This document shows positions 7,707-17,064 of a stretch of DNA of 64,000 nucleotides, in pieces. Source of the DNA: Anatilimnocola floriformis (GTDB lineage Bacteria > Planctomycetota > Planctomycetia > Pirellulales > Pirellulaceae); assembly GCF_024256385.1 (NCBI RefSeq), contig NZ_JAMLFW010000002.1, positions 1,550,001 to 1,614,000 on the forward strand, written 5' to 3'. Within the stretch, counting starts at the first letter, position 1. The number at the start of each line of letters is the position of its first letter. Made by a program: the position numbers and the translations under genes. The notes beneath the pieces were generated by a model. That model saw only the letters and a list, made by a program, of their open reading frames with translations, did not search any database and was not told where the DNA came from.

Positions 7707-8819
7707 GTGAAATATTCCCGCCTGAGTGTTGCTCTGTTTGTTCTTTCCGCTGTGGCCGTAGGAACCTGGATTGGCTGCAAGAGCGAGTCGAATTCGACGA
7801 ACTCCAGCGGTGGCGGCGCTGCCAAGCCCGCAGTCACCTTGCTGAACGTTTCTTACGATCCGACCCGTGAGCTCTACAACGAGTTCAACAAGTCGTTTGC
7901 CGAATACTGGAAAGAGAAGAACAGCCAGGACGTGAAGATCGAAACCACGCACGCTGGTTCTGGCAAGCAGGCCCGCGCGGTGATCGATGGTTTGGAAGCC
8001 GACGTCGTGACGCTGGCCCTGGCTTATGACATTGATGTCATTGCCGAAAAGGGAAAGCTGCTGCCAGACGATTGGCAAGCCAAGTTGCCGAACAACAGCT
8101 CGCCTTACACGTCGACGATCGTGTTCCTGGTTCGCAAGGGGAACCCGAAGAAGATCAAGGACTGGAGCGACTTGGTGAAGGGTGATGTGCAAGTCATCAC
8201 GCCGAGCCCGAAGACGAGCGGTGGTGCTCGCTGGAATTATCTCGCAGCTTGGGGCTTTGCCCTGCAGAAGGAACTCGGCGACCTGAGCAAGCTCGCCGAT
8301 GTCGATGCCAAGGCCCGCGAAGCTGCCGATGTGAAAGCCAAGGAATTCGTCGCCGAGATCTTCCGCCGCGTGCCGGTGCTCGATACGGGTGCTCGTGGCG
8401 CCACACAGTCGTTCATCAAGAACGGTCAGGGAGACGTGCTCCTCACTTGGGAAAACGAAGCTTACCTGGCGGTGAAGAATGAACCGGCTGGTGAATATGA
8501 AATCGTGACTCCCTCGCTCAGCATCCTGGCCGAACCGCCGGTGGCAGTGGTCGAAAATTTTGCCGCGAAGCACAAGACAACCGAAGTGGCCGAAGCTTAC
8601 CTGCAGCATCTTTATTCGCCGCAAGGCCAACAGCTGGCCGCCAAGCACTTCTATCGCCCCGCCAAGCCGGAAACCCTTTCGGCCGAACAGCGAGCCCAGT
8701 TTGCCGATGTGAAGCTCTTCAAGATCAACGAAGCCTTCGGCAGCTGGAAAGAAGCGCAAGCCAAACATTTCAATGACGGCGGCGTGTTCGATCAGATCTA
8801 TCAACCTGGCAGCAAGTAA
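7707..8819 (+). CDS. sbp: Sulfate-binding protein, probable lipoprotein
   Basis: A 370-residue periplasmic solute-binding protein of the sulfate/thiosulfate (Sbp/CysP) family. The diagnostic mature start [20 protein letters not shown] is present, as are [20 protein letters not shown] and a [20 protein letters not shown] block, the sulfate-contacting segments of the family. The leader [18 protein letters not shown] is followed by TWIGCKSE, so it is probably lipid-anchored, suited to a cell where the binding protein must stay at the membrane. The GTG at 7707 is preferred over the ATG at 7677 because AGGGA precedes it and it gives a clean leader. First gene of the sulfate operon behind a sigma-54 promoter. 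Confidence 0.93.
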   Translation: MKYSRLSVALFVLSAVAVGTWIGCKSESNSTNSSGGGAAKPAVTLLNVSYDPTRELYNEFNKSFAEYWKEKNSQDVKIETTHAGSGKQARAVIDGLEADVVTLALAYDIDVIAEKGKLLPDDWQAKLPNNSSPYTSTIVFLVRKGNPKKIKDWSDLVKGDVQVITPSPKTSGGARWNYLAAWGFALQKELGDLSKLADVDAKAREAADVKAKEFVAEIFRRVPVLDTGARGATQSFIKNGQGDVLLTWENEAYLAVKNEPAGEYEIVTPSLSILAEPPVAVVENFAAKHKTTEVAEAYLQHLYSPQGQQLAAKHFYRPAKPETLSAEQRAQFADVKLFKINEAFGSWKEAQAKHFNDGGVFDQIYQPGSK

Positions 8820-8856
8820 GAAGTCGTCCGATTTCACAACGAAAAGGACTTTGCGC

Positions 8857-9699
8857 ATGCGACTCTCTTTGCGTGAACATAGCGTCATACCCGGCTTCGG
8901 GTTGACGCTGGGCTACACGCTCGTGTATCTCAGCTTGATTGTGCTCCTCCCGCTGTCGGCGCTGTTTCTCAAAACAGCCGGAGTGCCCTGGAGCAAACTT
9001 TGGACAATCGTCACCGAGCCACGCGTGATGGCTTCTTACAAGTTGACGTTCGGCGCGTCGCTCATTGGCGCGCTGGTGAACGTGGTGTTTGGCTTCATCA
9101 CGGCCTGGTGCCTGGTGCGCTATCGCTTTCCGGGCCGCAAGCTGCTCGACGCAGTGGTCGATCTGCCGTTTGCGCTGCCGACGGCCGTGTCGGGCATCGC
9201 GCTCACGGCGATCTACAACAAGAACGGCTGGATCGGCCAGTTCCTCGAACCGCTGGGCATTAAAGCGGCCTTTTCGCAGCTGGGCGTGGTCATCGCGATG
9301 ACGTTCATTGGTCTGCCGTTCGTGGTTCGCACGTTGCAGCCCGCGCTGGAAGAACTCGACGGCGAATCGGAAGAAGCAGCCGCGAGCCTCGGTGCCTCGC
9401 GCTGGCAAACATTCTGGCGCGTGATCCTGCCGACGATTGCGCCGTCGCTAGTGACTGGTTTTTCGTTGGCCTTTGCCCGCGCACTCGGTGAATACGGCAG
9501 CGTGGTCTTTATCTCCGGCAACATGCCGATGAAGACCGAGATCACTTCGCTGCTGATCATCACCAAGCTCGAACAATACGACTACGCCGGCGCTGCCGCG
9601 ATCGCGGTCGTTATGCTCCTCGCTTCCTTTCTTATTCTCCTCGGCGTGAACGTCCTGCAGTGGTGGGTTAGCCGCGGTTATCAGAAAGGAACTACCTAA
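8857..9699 (+). CDS. cysT: Sulfate ABC transporter permease CysT
   Basis: A 280-residue inner-membrane permease with six hydrophobic segments. The binding-protein-dependent transport loop that docks on the ATPase is visible as [21 protein letters not shown]. Family-typical blocks include [18 protein letters not shown] and [21 protein letters not shown]. It pairs with CysW, whose start is one base beyond this stop. The ATG at 8857 with AAAAGGA upstream is used rather than the frame opening at 8773. The operon order sbp-cysT-cysW-cysA is the standard one. Confidence 0.94.
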   Translation: MRLSLREHSVIPGFGLTLGYTLVYLSLIVLLPLSALFLKTAGVPWSKLWTIVTEPRVMASYKLTFGASLIGALVNVVFGFITAWCLVRYRFPGRKLLDAVVDLPFALPTAVSGIALTAIYNKNGWIGQFLEPLGIKAAFSQLGVVIAMTFIGLPFVVRTLQPALEELDGESEEAAASLGASRWQTFWRVILPTIAPSLVTGFSLAFARALGEYGSVVFISGNMPMKTEITSLLIITKLEQYDYAGAAAIAVVMLLASFLILLGVNVLQWWVSRGYQKGTT

Positions 9700-9700
9700 C

Positions 9701-10558
9701 ATGTCTGGACCCGGCGGAAAAACTCGCTCCGCAGCCAAGGATCCTCTCTGGTTGCAGCTCCTGCTGATCACGATTTCAGTTTCGTTCGTCGTGCTGTTTT
9801 TGGTGTTGCCGCTGGCGGTGATTTTCATCGAAGCGTTTCGCGGCGGCGTGGGCGCGTTCCTGAAAAGCTTCGATGACTCCGCGGCCTGGCATGCGATCAA
9901 GCTCACGCTGATTGCCACCGGCATCGCCTTGCCGCTGAACCTCGTCTTCGGCGTGGCCGCGGCCTGGTGCATCGCGAAGTTCGAGTTCAAAGGAAAGAGC
10001 CTGCTGATCACGCTCATCGATATTCCCTTTGCCGTCTCGCCGATCATCTCGGGCTTGATTTACATCTTGCTGTTCGGCATGCAGGGTTGGCTGGGGCCGT
10101 TCCTCTCGCACTACGACATCAAGATCATCTTTGCCGTGCCCGGCATTGTGCTAGCCACGGTCTTTGTGACGTTTCCCTTCATCGCGCGAGAACTCATTCC
10201 GCTGATGCAAGAACAAGGGAGCGACGAAGAGCAAGCAGCCATCTCTCTCGGCGCTGGTGGCTGGCAAACGTTCTGGCGGATCACGCTGCCGAACATCAAG
10301 TGGGGCGTGTTGTATGGCGTGGTGCTGTGCACGGCCCGCGCGATGGGCGAGTTCGGCGCGGTGTCGGTTGTGAGTGGTCACATCCGCGGCCGCACGAATA
10401 CGATCCCGCTGCATATCGAGATTCTTTACAACGAATACAACGCGATCGCTGCGTTCTCGATGGCTTCGTTGCTGGCCGGTCTCGGCCTGGTGACGCTGGC
10501 TTTGAAGACCTGGTTGGAGTGGAAGGTTCAATCAGAACTGCAGGATTCCTTGTCCTAA
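9701..10558 (+). CDS. cysW: Sulfate ABC transporter permease CysW
   Basis: A 285-residue permease, the second half of the membrane channel. It has six membrane segments, the block [20 protein letters not shown] and the ATPase-docking loop [40 protein letters not shown] followed by [11 protein letters not shown] is characteristic of CysW. It begins one base after cysT ends, so translation is probably coupled. Length and motifs are normal. Confidence 0.94.
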   Translation: MSGPGGKTRSAAKDPLWLQLLLITISVSFVVLFLVLPLAVIFIEAFRGGVGAFLKSFDDSAAWHAIKLTLIATGIALPLNLVFGVAAAWCIAKFEFKGKSLLITLIDIPFAVSPIISGLIYILLFGMQGWLGPFLSHYDIKIIFAVPGIVLATVFVTFPFIARELIPLMQEQGSDEEQAAISLGAGGWQTFWRITLPNIKWGVLYGVVLCTARAMGEFGAVSVVSGHIRGRTNTIPLHIEILYNEYNAIAAFSMASLLAGLGLVTLALKTWLEWKVQSELQDSLS

Positions 10559-10607
10559 TACCTTAAGCCGACAACGGCAGAGAGCTGCGTTCGCAGTAAG
10601 AATTTTC

Positions 10608-11675
10608 ATGAGCATTCACATCGAACACGTTACGAAGACCTTCGGGTCCTACACTGCGCTCGACGACGTCAACTTAGAAATCAAGGACGGCGAACTGATC
10701 GCGCTGCTGGGACCCTCGGGCTCGGGCAAAACGACGCTGCTGCGGATCGTCGCAGGGCTTGAGACTCCCGATGAAACCGAGAACTGCGTCGTGCGCTTCC
10801 ACGGCGAAGACGTCTCACGCCGCCATGTCGCTGAGCGGCAGGTCGGGTTTGTGTTTCAACACTACGCGCTGTTCAAGCACCTCAGCGTGTTCGAAAACGT
10901 GGCGTTCGGCTTGCGTGTTCGTCCGCGGCAATTTCGGCCCAGCGAACAGCAGATCCGCAGCAAGGTAAACGAGTTGCTGAGGCTGATTCAGCTCGAAAAC
11001 TTCGGCAATCGCTTTCCGGCGCAACTTTCGGGCGGACAGCGGCAGCGCGTGGCGCTCGCGCGAGCGCTGGCCATCGAGCCGAAAGTGCTGCTGTTGGATG
11101 AACCGTTCGGCGCGCTCGATGCCAAGGTTCGGCAAGGGCTGCGGAAGTGGCTGCGGCGGCTGCACGACGAATTGCACATGACGACGATTCTCGTCACGCA
11201 CGATCAGGAAGAAGCCCTCGAAGTTTCGGACCGCGTGGTCGTGATGAACCGCGCCAAGATCGAACAAGTCGGCACGCCGTCGGAAGTCTTCCATTCGCCG
11301 GCGTCGGAATTTGTGATGGACTTTCTCGGCAACGTAAATGTCTTTCACGGCCGTGTCGAACAAGGAAAGACCGTGCTTGGCAGCGCGGTGGAGAAGGCCG
11401 ACACCAAACCGAACGGTGCGCCGAAAGTGTATGTGCGGCCGCACGAACTCGAGATTTCTCGCGAAGCGCTCAACGGCAACAGCCTGGTGGCCCGCGTATT
11501 GCGAATGAATCCCGCCGGTTCGGTCGCCAAAGTCGAACTCGCGCTGCAGCACGGTGGCGAAGTGCAAGTCGATATGCCGTTCGAGCGTTATCAAGAACTG
11601 TCGCTGCAAGTCGGCGAAACGGTGAATGTATCGCCGCGGCGGGTGCGGACGTTTGTTCCCGAGTATGTCATTTAG
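10608..11675 (+). CDS. cysA: Sulfate ABC transporter ATP-binding protein CysA
   Basis: A 355-residue ATPase powering the CysTW permease. Walker [12 protein letters not shown] is near residue 36, the signature [15 protein letters not shown] near 140, Walker [13 protein letters not shown] near 160 and the switch histidine in [11 protein letters not shown] near 195. A C-terminal TOBE-like regulatory domain follows ([11 protein letters not shown], then VEVQ-like strands). [20 protein letters not shown] is the usual CysA opening. It sits 49 bases after cysW and about 50 before the DUF2292 gene. Confidence 0.94.
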   Translation: MSIHIEHVTKTFGSYTALDDVNLEIKDGELIALLGPSGSGKTTLLRIVAGLETPDETENCVVRFHGEDVSRRHVAERQVGFVFQHYALFKHLSVFENVAFGLRVRPRQFRPSEQQIRSKVNELLRLIQLENFGNRFPAQLSGGQRQRVALARALAIEPKVLLLDEPFGALDAKVRQGLRKWLRRLHDELHMTTILVTHDQEEALEVSDRVVVMNRAKIEQVGTPSEVFHSPASEFVMDFLGNVNVFHGRVEQGKTVLGSAVEKADTKPNGAPKVYVRPHELEISREALNGNSLVARVLRMNPAGSVAKVELALQHGGEVQVDMPFERYQELSLQVGETVNVSPRRVRTFVPEYVI

Positions 11676-11725
11676 TGCTGATGTGATTGGCTATGAAAAG
11701 TACGTTGCGAGTGGAGAGTCCTCGG

Positions 11726-11914
11726 ATGAATAGTCCTCAAGAATCGGCCGATGCACGCCGTGAGCAGGAGTTGCAGCAAATCCTCGATGCGCTCCGCGGC
11801 TTGCGGTTCGGCAGCGTGAACGTGATCGTGCAGGACGGCGTGGTCGTGCAAATCGATCGCACCGAGAAGCGGCGGCTGCGCAGCTCGCAAGCCAGCGCCG
11901 AGGCGAACGGCTAG
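11726..11914 (+). CDS. YezD-family (DUF2292) small protein
   Basis: A 62-residue protein whose core ILDALRGLRFGSVNVIVQDG followed by VVVQIDRTEKRRL matches the DUF2292/YezD family, tiny proteins repeatedly found in sulfur-assimilation gene clusters, with unknown biochemical role. Position at the end of the sulfate operon agrees with that. ATG 11726 has GGAGAG eight bases upstream; an alternative ATG at 11693 would add 11 residues. The stop is one base from the convergent stop of the glycerophosphodiesterase gene. Confidence 0.8.
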   Translation: MNSPQESADARREQELQQILDALRGLRFGSVNVIVQDGVVVQIDRTEKRRLRSSQASAEANG

Positions 11915-11915
11915 C

Positions 11916-12752
11916 TCACTTGCCGCTGGAGATTTCTCGCAGAGTCGCCAGCAACTGCGCCGGATTGTCGGCGGAGAGCGAATCGGGCCGATGTGTTAGC
12001 AGCGGCAGCACTTCGTCCCTCTTCCCGGTCGTGCCGTTCAAATGAAGTTGCACTTTGGCGGCGCGGACCCGAGCGACCAACTTCTCGCCGCTCTCATTTT
12101 CGCTGCTCAGCCATTTCGGCCAAAGGCTAATCATCTCGACGCCGGCCGCGGCATAGGCTTCGATCTCATCCGGCTTGGCCATCAAACCGAGCTGTCGTGC
12201 CTTCGGCAGTAACTTGCGAAACTGCCGGGCGTGTTCGACGCTCCGCACCCCGACGATCGTCCGCGACTCTTCGCCATGCTCCTTGATCGTCGCGGCCACG
12301 AGCTCGGCATATTCGCTGCCGTCTTCTTTGAGGTCGAGCAGCACATCGATCTGCCCTTTGCAGATGCTCACCACTTCGGCGAGAGTCGGGATTTTTTCGC
12401 CGGCGAATTTGGGATCGAACCAACTACCGGCGTCGAGTTGTTTGAGCTCGGCGAGCGTCTTCTCGTTGATCTTGCCTTTGCCATTCGTGGTGCGCTCGAG
12501 TTCCGCATCGTGGCGCAGCACAAGCTGCCGATCCTTGCTGAGTCGCACGTCCACTTCGATGGCCGTTGCATGCACAGCGATCGCGCGACGAGTGCTGGCG
12601 AGCGTGTTCTCGGGACAGTCACTACTCGCGCCGCGGTGGGCGATGATTTGTTTCACAGCGATCGCAGCAGCGCTCATCGGAAGCGGCTCAGCAGCAGTTG
12701 CGGCCGTGGCAACGAAGATGAACACGACTAAACAGCAGTGTGTCAGGGGCAT
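11916..12752 (-). CDS. Glycerophosphodiester phosphodiesterase, second copy
   Basis: A 278-residue exported GDPD family protein (leader CCLVVFIFVATAATAAEPLP). Catalytic blocks are QIIAHRGASSDCPENT and EVDVRLSKDRQLVLRHDAEL, then DAGSWFDPKFAGEKIPTLAE and a DLKEDG strand. The C-terminal part departs from the typical TVND ending, reading MISLWPKWLS and HLNGTTGKRDEV, so specificity may differ from the copy at 351. It probably scavenges phosphodiesters outside the cytoplasm. Convergent with the DUF2292 gene, with only one base between stops. Confidence 0.88.
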   Translation of the reverse strand: MPLTHCCLVVFIFVATAATAAEPLPMSAAAIAVKQIIAHRGASSDCPENTLASTRRAIAVHATAIEVDVRLSKDRQLVLRHDAELERTTNGKGKINEKTLAELKQLDAGSWFDPKFAGEKIPTLAEVVSICKGQIDVLLDLKEDGSEYAELVAATIKEHGEESRTIVGVRSVEHARQFRKLLPKARQLGLMAKPDEIEAYAAAGVEMISLWPKWLSSENESGEKLVARVRAAKVQLHLNGTTGKRDEVLPLLTHRPDSLSADNPAQLLATLREISSGK

Positions 12753-12864
12753 CCCGTGAGCTCAGCATTTGAGTTTTGGCTTCGCCACCGACTTCAGGCG
12801 GTGGAATCACCGCGCAAGTCTAACGGCTTGGGCCAGCGATTCGCAAATGGCTCGAGCGACTGAG

Positions 12865-13146
12865 TCAAAGCTCGATCCGCCAGAAGAACCACAATAGCCA
12901 AGTTGCCGCGAGGAAAACCGTGCCGACTATCGCGCCGATCACCGCATAGGCCAGGAAGAAGTAAATGAAAACCGCCAGGCAGCGTTTCCAGAGTGGTCCG
13001 AAGAGATGATTCGCTTGGAGTTGCTTTTCTAGCCGGATCACTCGGGCTTGGAGTTCGGCCAGCGACAGTTGCTCTTGCTCCGGCGAAGGTTCCTTGTCGC
13101 TAGTTCCTTGAGGCGATTGATACGGGTTGAGATTCGCCTCGTTCAT
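12865..13146 (-). CDS. Small membrane protein with N-terminal coiled coil
   Basis: A 93-residue protein: NPYQSPQGTSDKEPSPEQEQ is a polar linker, LSLAELQARVIRLEKQLQAN a likely short coiled coil, and the last 40 residues hold hydrophobic segments (CLAVFIYFFLAYAVIGAIVG, FLAATWLLWFFWRIEL). NPYxSP near the N-terminus is common in small planctomycete membrane proteins. ATG 13146 with AAAAGG upstream is used; the open frame beyond it reads through dispersed repeat R2 and is unlikely to be translated. Confidence 0.55.
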   Translation of the reverse strand: MNEANLNPYQSPQGTSDKEPSPEQEQLSLAELQARVIRLEKQLQANHLFGPLWKRCLAVFIYFFLAYAVIGAIVGTVFLAATWLLWFFWRIEL

Positions 13147-13197
13147 GAGAAAAACCTTTTGCACTTGTTGGTAGCCGTTCACGCTGGCGCTGATTTC

Positions 13198-13295
13198 GGG
13201 AGGGCGAGGCTCCCGCCGAGCCGCGCCGGTCGAAAGCAGTCGCCAACGGCCTTCGCAATTCCACCTCGGCGGCTCGGCGGGAGCCTCGCCCTCCC
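13198..13295. repeat. Dispersed repeat R2 (GGGAGGGCGAGGCTCC palindrome)
   Basis: A 98-bp element with perfect ends: GGGAGGGCGAGGCTCC at the left and its complement GGAGCCTCGCCCTCCC at the right, around a conserved core. Further copies are at 37391-37488 and at 47628-49180, where an insertion sequence splits it. The core of this copy and the split one are nearly identical. Confidence 0.9.
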
Positions 13296-13713
13296 GTCGC
13301 TCGACTCTGACCAAAGTTGTCATCACGTGCGCATTTAATTAGCGAGTGATCTTTCTCACTTTGGTTGATATTTTTGAAATCGACAGAGGTCGTTGCGCTA
13401 TCGGTGCGCGCCGACAGAAACCGCAAAGTGGCGAACGGTGCCCGGCAGCGGAAGCGATCGGCTCGCGTGCGAATGATCGGCGCTGGTTATAAAAAGGTTA
13501 TAGCCTGGGCCCGATATAACCGCCCGATTTTGTCGCAAGGCATTGGCTGTCAAGGCATTGCTAGAATCGAGTGAATTTTGATAACCCGTTATATATTCCA
13601 CCGCGCGGGCGGGAGGACTGCTACGGAAGCGAAGAGTCCTCGCTGAAGATAGCGGTGCCCGCTGCGGGACGGACCAATGGTCCGTCCTACGAAATCGTTT
13701 TACTCCGCCAAGT
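13296..13713. other. Intergenic region with A+T-rich palindromic motifs
   Basis: About 420 bases without a convincing gene. It contains GGTTATA at 13485 and again near 13496, the complement TATAACC near 13515, a further AACCCGTTATATAT near 13582, and a ten-base direct repeat CAAGGCATTG at about 13536 and 13551. These may be a promoter/operator for the neighbouring genes, but nothing matches a known regulator. A half copy of repeat R1 lies near the end. Confidence 0.4.
13667..13690. repeat. Half copy of dispersed repeat R1
   Basis: A palindrome around GGACCAATGGTCC flanked by GGGAC and GTCCTAC, matching one arm of the R1 elements at 5770 and 34000. It lies just after the stop of the lipoprotein gene at 13714 and could also form an mRNA-end hairpin. 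Confidence 0.7.
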
Positions 13714-14907
13714 CTACTTGGCAGCCGTTTCTTCCGTCTTTGGGAAGGTGCGGGGGCCGAAGACCTTGAAGCGGTAGAGACGCAGGCCGTGGGCGGCGTG
13801 GAAGAGAGCACCACATTCGACGTCGACAGCTTTCGTCTTGCGGAAGACGCTGCAGACGCTGGCGATCGCGCGGCGAGCCCATGGTTCTTGCAGTTCTTCT
13901 TTCGTCATCGACGCGGCCAGGAATTCCATGCAGTGGCCAGCCGAGCCGACGGCTTGGGCCAGGTCGGCGCTCATGCCTTCGCGCTGGAAATAGTTCGACG
14001 ACAACGAGCCGTCGGGGTTTTGCAATTGCTTCGAGCGGGCGATGCATTCCTTGATTTTCTTATCGCAGTCGGCCCACACGCCTTCGAGCTTGCCGCCGGC
14101 GGCGACGTGCCGATCACGGGCCATCGTCAGACCGAACATGCGGTGCGAACCGCCGCAGGGGCTGGCGTCGAGGTTGTAGCCGAGTTCGATTTCGACGAGC
14201 TTTTCGATGCTCCACTCACTGCCGTCACCGGCAGTCCAGGTGTAGCCCGGTTTGCGATAAGCGCTCATCGCCATCAATGTCCAGCTGTATTCCTTGGCAG
14301 GATTGCGATAGACATCGCGCTCGGCTTGCACGAGATAATCGTCGAGCGTGTACTTCTCACCTTCGACCATCAGTGGTTCGGTGAGCGGCATGCCGCAGTC
14401 GCACAAGTAACCGAGCCATTGATCGGTGTGACCTTGGCCGGCTTTGGTCCCTTCTTCGAGCAGGGCCCGCACGCCGTAGCGCTGAGTCTTCTCGTCGAGC
14501 AGTTCGCCCTTCACGAGATTCCAGCCCTTCATCTTGCCGCCCGAGAGGACGTGATCGAGGGCCGAGACGTCTTTGTCACCGTTGCGAATGAGGAACGCTC
14601 GCTTGAACGCCAGCGCGCCGTGAATCATCTGCCAGGCCGCTTGTTGGCTCAGGTCGAGCCGGCGGTTTTCGTAGGTATAGTCGAGGGCATCGTCGATTTG
14701 CTTGACGAGCTCGGCGTCGGACAGCTCGTCCTTCTTTGCCGTGGTCCCTTCGTTGACGACCGGCTTGTTGACTTTCACATTCTGACCCGGCTCGGGGGCA
14801 GTTTCGCAGCCGCTAAAGCCGATCGCGGCAATGGCCAGGCCGGCGGCCAAACCAGAGCAAACGGGGAACGCAAACGAACGGAGGAGCCGTTTCCAAGAGA
14901 CGGGCAT
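13714..14907 (-). CDS. Lipoprotein of unknown function, possible alpha-toroid
   Basis: A 397-residue protein with a lipoprotein leader (SFAFPVCSGLAAGLAIAAIG then FSGCETAP), so anchored in the envelope. The mature part is largely helical, with W/H/G-rich repeats such as AAWQMIHGALAFKR, GHTDQWLGYLCDCGMPLTEP, YSWTLMAMSAYRKPGYTW, SPCGGSHRMFGLTMAR and LAQAVGSAGHCMEFLAAS, which suggest an alpha/alpha toroid of the terpenoid-cyclase-like kind. This is an inference from the helical periodicity. The start at 14907 rather than 14964 places the signal peptide at the N-terminus. Single gene; role unknown. Confidence 0.6.
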   Translation of the reverse strand: MPVSWKRLLRSFAFPVCSGLAAGLAIAAIGFSGCETAPEPGQNVKVNKPVVNEGTTAKKDELSDAELVKQIDDALDYTYENRRLDLSQQAAWQMIHGALAFKRAFLIRNGDKDVSALDHVLSGGKMKGWNLVKGELLDEKTQRYGVRALLEEGTKAGQGHTDQWLGYLCDCGMPLTEPLMVEGEKYTLDDYLVQAERDVYRNPAKEYSWTLMAMSAYRKPGYTWTAGDGSEWSIEKLVEIELGYNLDASPCGGSHRMFGLTMARDRHVAAGGKLEGVWADCDKKIKECIARSKQLQNPDGSLSSNYFQREGMSADLAQAVGSAGHCMEFLAASMTKEELQEPWARRAIASVCSVFRKTKAVDVECGALFHAAHGLRLYRFKVFGPRTFPKTEETAAK

Positions 14908-15300
14908 GAGATCAACCTTCTCGGCCGTGGGGGCGTCCTTGGGAAAGAACGCAGGGCCTGACATGCAGTGAGGGGAAATCGGCGACCCTGCCGCGAAGCG
15001 CCTCCTTGGTATGCGAGTATACCCCTCAAAAAGCTTCTGAACCAGGAGTTTGGGCGAATTGGGCGAAGTTGAACGCGCGTTAGCGACAGTCTGTCTGAGT
15101 TTATAACCGCGCTGTTATTTGCGGTTCGGTGCGGGATCCCCCAGACCCTCGGCTGATGCCGCGGGCATGACTAGATGGCTGAGTTCTGAGAGCTTATCTC
15201 AATAACTCCTTGATTCCCTTGAATTTAGTGCGACACAGACGTTCAGCAGGTTGCTGGCTTTCGGCCTCGCTTCTAAAATCCCTTGCTCGTCTCGGGAACT

Positions 15301-15382
15301 GTAGGGTGGGTCGAGCGGTTGCCCCGCGAGGCCCACCAGAATTGCCGTGGGCCCTCGTGGAGTACCACTCGACCCACCCTGC
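15301..15382. repeat. Palindromic repeat R3 (GTAGGGTGGGTCGAG type)
   Basis: GTAGGGTGGGTCGAG at the left pairs with CTCGACCCACCCTGC at the right, with an inner GAGGCCCACCAGAA and GGGCCC core. This motif is a widely scattered palindrome in planctomycete and cyanobacterial genomes. It lies 20 bases before the MBL hydrolase gene, so it may be in that gene's leader. Confidence 0.8.
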
Positions 15383-15402
15383 GACTTTTAAGGTCTATTC
15401 GT

Positions 15403-16185
15403 ATGTTGTCACGCAAGCCGATTTTGCCGAACGTTATTGAGCTGAACTTTCAAGCGGGGCAAATCCTCGGCTGCAATGTTTATCTCGTCTTCGATCAGAA
15501 GGAATGGCTGCTGATTGACATCGGCTTTGAGGAAACGGTCGAGGAAATCGTCGAGCTGATTCGCAAGCTCGACTTCCCCCTCAGCCGTTGCAAGATGCTG
15601 ATCGCCACGCACGCCGATATCGATCACATCCAAGGCATGGCCAAAGCGAAGGCCCTGCTGAAGGCGCCGGTCTATGCGCACCAACGCGCTGTGAAGCCGC
15701 TCGAAGATGGCGATCGCCTGCGGACGCTCGCGCATATCGAAGCGCAGAACATCGACCTGGCCATGCCCGCCGTGAAGATCGACAGCACGATCGAAGATGG
15801 CGACATCATCGAAGTGGGCAAGCTCAAGCTTGAGGTCTGGCTCACGCCGGGGCACACCGATAGCCAACTCAGTTTCCGCATGGGGAACATTCTCTTCAGC
15901 GGCGACAACATTTATCGCGACGGCTGCGTCGGCGCGATCGATGCGCATCACGGCAGCGACATTCCGTCGTTCATCAAGTCGCTCGAACGCATTCGCAACA
16001 GCGATGTCGAATGGCTGTGCCCGAGCCACGGTCCGGTCTTCCGCAAGGACAACAAGTTGCTCGACGCCACGATCAAGCGCTTGACCGGCTATCTGCAAAT
16101 GGCCGACTGGGGCACGTGCGCCACGCACTGGCCACTGATGGAAGAGTGGGAAAACGAAGTGGCTGAAGGCAAGCTGCCGAGCTAG
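15403..16185 (+). CDS. Metallo-beta-lactamase-fold hydrolase
   Basis: A 260-residue MBL-fold protein. The metal ligands appear as THADIDH near residue 67, GHTDS near 150, FSGDN near 166 and CPSHGPV near 207. In THADIDH the first ligand of the usual HxHxDH is shifted (H-A-D-I-D-H), as in several hydrolases of small thioesters or unknown substrates. No signal peptide is seen, so it is cytoplasmic. The frame extends upstream to 15283 but that part is repeat R3; ATG 15403 is used. A stand-alone gene; reaction unknown. Confidence 0.8.
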   Translation: MLSRKPILPNVIELNFQAGQILGCNVYLVFDQKEWLLIDIGFEETVEEIVELIRKLDFPLSRCKMLIATHADIDHIQGMAKAKALLKAPVYAHQRAVKPLEDGDRLRTLAHIEAQNIDLAMPAVKIDSTIEDGDIIEVGKLKLEVWLTPGHTDSQLSFRMGNILFSGDNIYRDGCVGAIDAHHGSDIPSFIKSLERIRNSDVEWLCPSHGPVFRKDNKLLDATIKRLTGYLQMADWGTCATHWPLMEEWENEVAEGKLPS

Positions 16186-16212
16186 TCGTCGAACGCTCTG
16201 CGGTCGATGAAT
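16184..16212. repeat. Single arm of repeat R4 (AGTCGTCGAACGCTCTGCGG)
   Basis: The 29-base word beginning AGTCGTCGAACGCTCTGCGG and ending TCGATGAATC recurs twice, in opposite orientations, at 23809-23988. It begins at the stop codon of the MBL gene. Confidence 0.7.
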
Positions 16213-16392
16213 CGAGGTCAAGCTACTCGCGCGTACCTATCACGCGCGCCCGCAGGTTGGTGCTCTTCTCCACTGGCGTTTAACGAGAAAATCAAGAGCA
16301 GTTTGCTGCGCGCGTCAAGCGTAAACGACTTTTGGAAAAAACGCGTTTTCCTCGGCAATTCAGGCTTTTTCTCGCTTCGCGAAAAATCGACC

Positions 16393-16421
16393 TTGACCCT
16401 CTTTTCGCTTTGGCATAATCT
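16393..16421 (+). promoter_or_regulatory. Sigma-70-type promoter candidate
   Basis: TTGACC (16393-16398), a 17-base spacer and TAATCT (16416-16421) fit a housekeeping promoter. No good gene start follows within reach; the next strong signal downstream on this strand is the terminator at 16764-16802. Confidence 0.45.
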
Positions 16422-16802
16422 CCCGCCACGTCAGTTGTGACTGACGAAAAGAAATCGCGAGCGACGCAAAGATTGCTCTTGCTCGCGAAATCGAAATGAC
16501 CTAAATCACACACCTCAACGAAACACCTTGGGCCTCGAAACGAACTGAGGCCAGCAGATACATTCGCGACAGGTCGACGGCGTCCGCATCAAGATCCAGC
16601 CAGCTCTTCGGAGTAAGCCAGAATCAGCGGACCGCGAGCCACACGCCCGGCATGGATGCTGGATCGTGGAGTTCGTAAGTCAGCCAGTCGTTCGCGGCGC
16701 GGCCAGCATGGATGCTCCAGCCGCTAACCGTCCAATCGCTCCCGGTACAGCAGCCAAATCCTTGCCCCCCTGGGATTAGCGGCCGTCCGGGGGCTTTTTA
16801 TT
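16422..16802 (+). ncRNA. Candidate small RNA between promoter and terminator
   Basis: An 880-base gap between the MBL and Nudix genes contains a plausible promoter ending at 16421 and an intrinsic terminator at 16764-16802. The interval has no convincing open frame on this strand, yet holds paired elements: AGCATGGATGCT (a perfect palindrome) and a second GCATGGATGC about 60 bases upstream. It does not match tmRNA, RNase P RNA, SRP RNA or 6S RNA as far as can be judged by eye. Expression and boundaries are inferred. Confidence 0.3.
16764..16802 (+). terminator. Intrinsic terminator
   Basis: GCCCCC (16764-16769) pairs with GGGGGC (16789-16794) and is followed by TTTTTA. Strong GC stem plus U tract in plus orientation. 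Confidence 0.7.
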
Positions 16803-17064
16803 TCTTGCCGCGATCGTCGCCGAATATTCCATATTCGGTGGTGGCGGTGACAAGCCGAGAACCGCTGGAATAAGCGCCAGCGACATTCCAGCAAGTTCGG
16901 CGAGATGAGCAGATAGCGGTTGTGTCACACTGCTAATCGGAAGTTACGCTGCAGCGCGATTCCGCTTCCAACGATACTCGCCGAGGAATTTCGCGGAGCT
17001 CATTCCTCGGCGGTGGTAGTTTTGCTTCAACCCACCGGATACGGAGTATCCGGCGACGATGTCG

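Noticed and set aside
16207-16440. 77-codon open frame after the MBL gene
   Set aside because: No ribosome site, no recognisable pattern, and it overlaps repeat R4 and the promoter candidate.
16422-16802. tmRNA, RNase P RNA, SRP RNA or 6S RNA
   Set aside because: Conserved landmarks of these RNAs (for example the CCA end of tmRNA or the GGAAGCA-type SRP loop) were not found.
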